A stretch of 59,816 nt of DNA, from the NCBI GenBank assembly GCA_947465645.1, contig CANIBQ010000022.1:1-59816 (forward strand). The letters run 5' to 3'. The notes beneath the pieces are model-generated. The model was not told where the DNA came from. It saw nothing but the letters and a program-made list of their open reading frames with translations, and ran no database searches. Both the position numbers and the translations under genes were made by a program. The DNA comes from Acidobacteriota bacterium. Its GTDB lineage: Bacteria > Acidobacteriota > Vicinamibacteria > Vicinamibacterales > UBA2999. The first letter of the stretch is position 1. Each line of letters opens with the position of its first letter. This document shows positions 59,414 to 59,816 of the stretch, piece after piece.

Positions 59414-59816
59414 ATGGCTGATTACGATCCAGACCTGCCCATTCTGACCACGACCGTTGACAAGATGGTGCAGTGGGCGCGCAAGTCGGCGATCTGGCCG
59501 GTGCAGTTCGGCCTGGCCTGCTGCGCGATCGAGATGATGGCCATGGCGGCAAGCCGCTACGACATCGCGCGATTCGGCGCCGAGGTCTTCCGCGGATCAC
59601 CCCGCCAGTCGGACCTGATGATCGTCGCCGGGCGGCTGTCGCGGAAGATGGCGCCCGCGATGCGCCGCATCTACGACCAGATGCCGGAGCCGAAGTGGGT
59701 CATCTCCATGGGCGCGTGCGCCTCGGTCGGCGGCGTCTTCGACAACTACGCCATCGTCCAGGGCGTGGATCAGATCGTTCCGGTCGATGTGTTCGTTCCC
59801 GGGTGTCCTCCGCGGC
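59414..59816 (+). CDS. nuoB: NADH-quinone oxidoreductase subunit B, 5' part
   Basis: 134 residues before the window ends. [54 protein letters not shown] and VPGCPPR show the four cysteines of iron-sulphur cluster N2 (CC, C, C). It passes electrons to quinone. Starts 5 bases after nuoA. Confidence 0.97.
   Translation, partial: MADYDPDLPILTTTVDKMVQWARKSAIWPVQFGLACCAIEMMAMAASRYDIARFGAEVFRGSPRQSDLMIVAGRLSRKMAPAMRRIYDQMPEPKWVISMGACASVGGVFDNYAIVQGVDQIVPVDVFVPGCPPR

Noticed and set aside
1..59816. tRNA or rRNA genes
   Set aside because: No T-arm GGTTCGAATCC-like segment with a matching acceptor stem and no rRNA-like stretch was noticed by eye; a tRNA scan was not possible.

Overview
The window is GC-rich, tightly packed bacterial DNA. 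Gene content points to an aerobic, Gram-negative soil-type bacterium: TonB-dependent receptor, RND efflux, OprB-like porin, complex I genes and hydroxyquinol ring cleavage. Several short palindromic repeats are translated in frame as VRLKADTT-, VRLQPDR- or RLKPAPT-like peptides. I associate these with Acidobacteriota of the class Vicinamibacteria; that assignment is inference from style, because no rRNA gene is present.

Layout. 1-6 kb: the 3' end of a ModA-like binding protein, a secreted phosphatase-like protein and a Kelch protein (minus strand), a membrane-embedded spermidine-synthase-like/TPR protein whose gene carries repeat insertions, and a metallo-hydrolase. 6.3-16 kb: a corrinoid regulon. 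Two divergent cobalamin riboswitches (13.25-13.68 kb) face away from each other. One controls a BtuB-like receptor; the other controls a seven-gene operon for ATP:corrinoid adenosylation (pduO), import (btuFDC) and late assembly or salvage (cobQ, cbiZ, cbiB). No corrin-ring synthesis gene is present here. 16-24.5 kb: a CzcCBA-like metal efflux operon with a YcnI-like protein, a membrane anchor protein and small secreted proteins. 24.7-37.6 kb: a second, unusual metal or redox island. It holds an OprB-like porin, two YVTN beta-propellers, a very short RND adaptor next to a CusA-like pump, a YtkA-like lipoprotein, a cytochrome c, a HupE-like protein, a second anchor protein and four related small membrane domains.

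37.74-39.95 kb is a complete IS1595-family element with matching ends and a perfect 8-bp target duplication, sitting inside one of the genome's palindromic repeats. 40-46.5 kb: hydroxyquinol 1,2-dioxygenase, maleylacetate reductase, a thioesterase, a blue-copper-like protein, a 3-oxoadipyl-CoA-type thiolase, a DHA2 exporter and a cytochrome/helix-hairpin-helix fusion. Together these describe conversion of hydroxyquinol through maleylacetate and 3-oxoadipate to central metabolism. 46.7-59.8 kb: a Spy-like protein, a phospholipase D family protein, a CotH-like/DUF4956-like pair, YajQ, a truncated gas-vesicle GvpA-like ORF directly before a PAS-containing histidine kinase and its receiver protein, an Lhr helicase reduced to its two ends around a repeat, a SagB-type oxidoreductase, a glycosyltransferase-like protein, and the start of the nuo operon (nuoA, partial nuoB).

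The most interesting points are the 24.7-37.6 kb island with its non-standard RND pump and four-member membrane family, the repeat families that repeatedly enter reading frames and mark deletions, and the GvpA-like fragment joined to a sensor kinase. All family assignments were made by reading sequence, with no database search.
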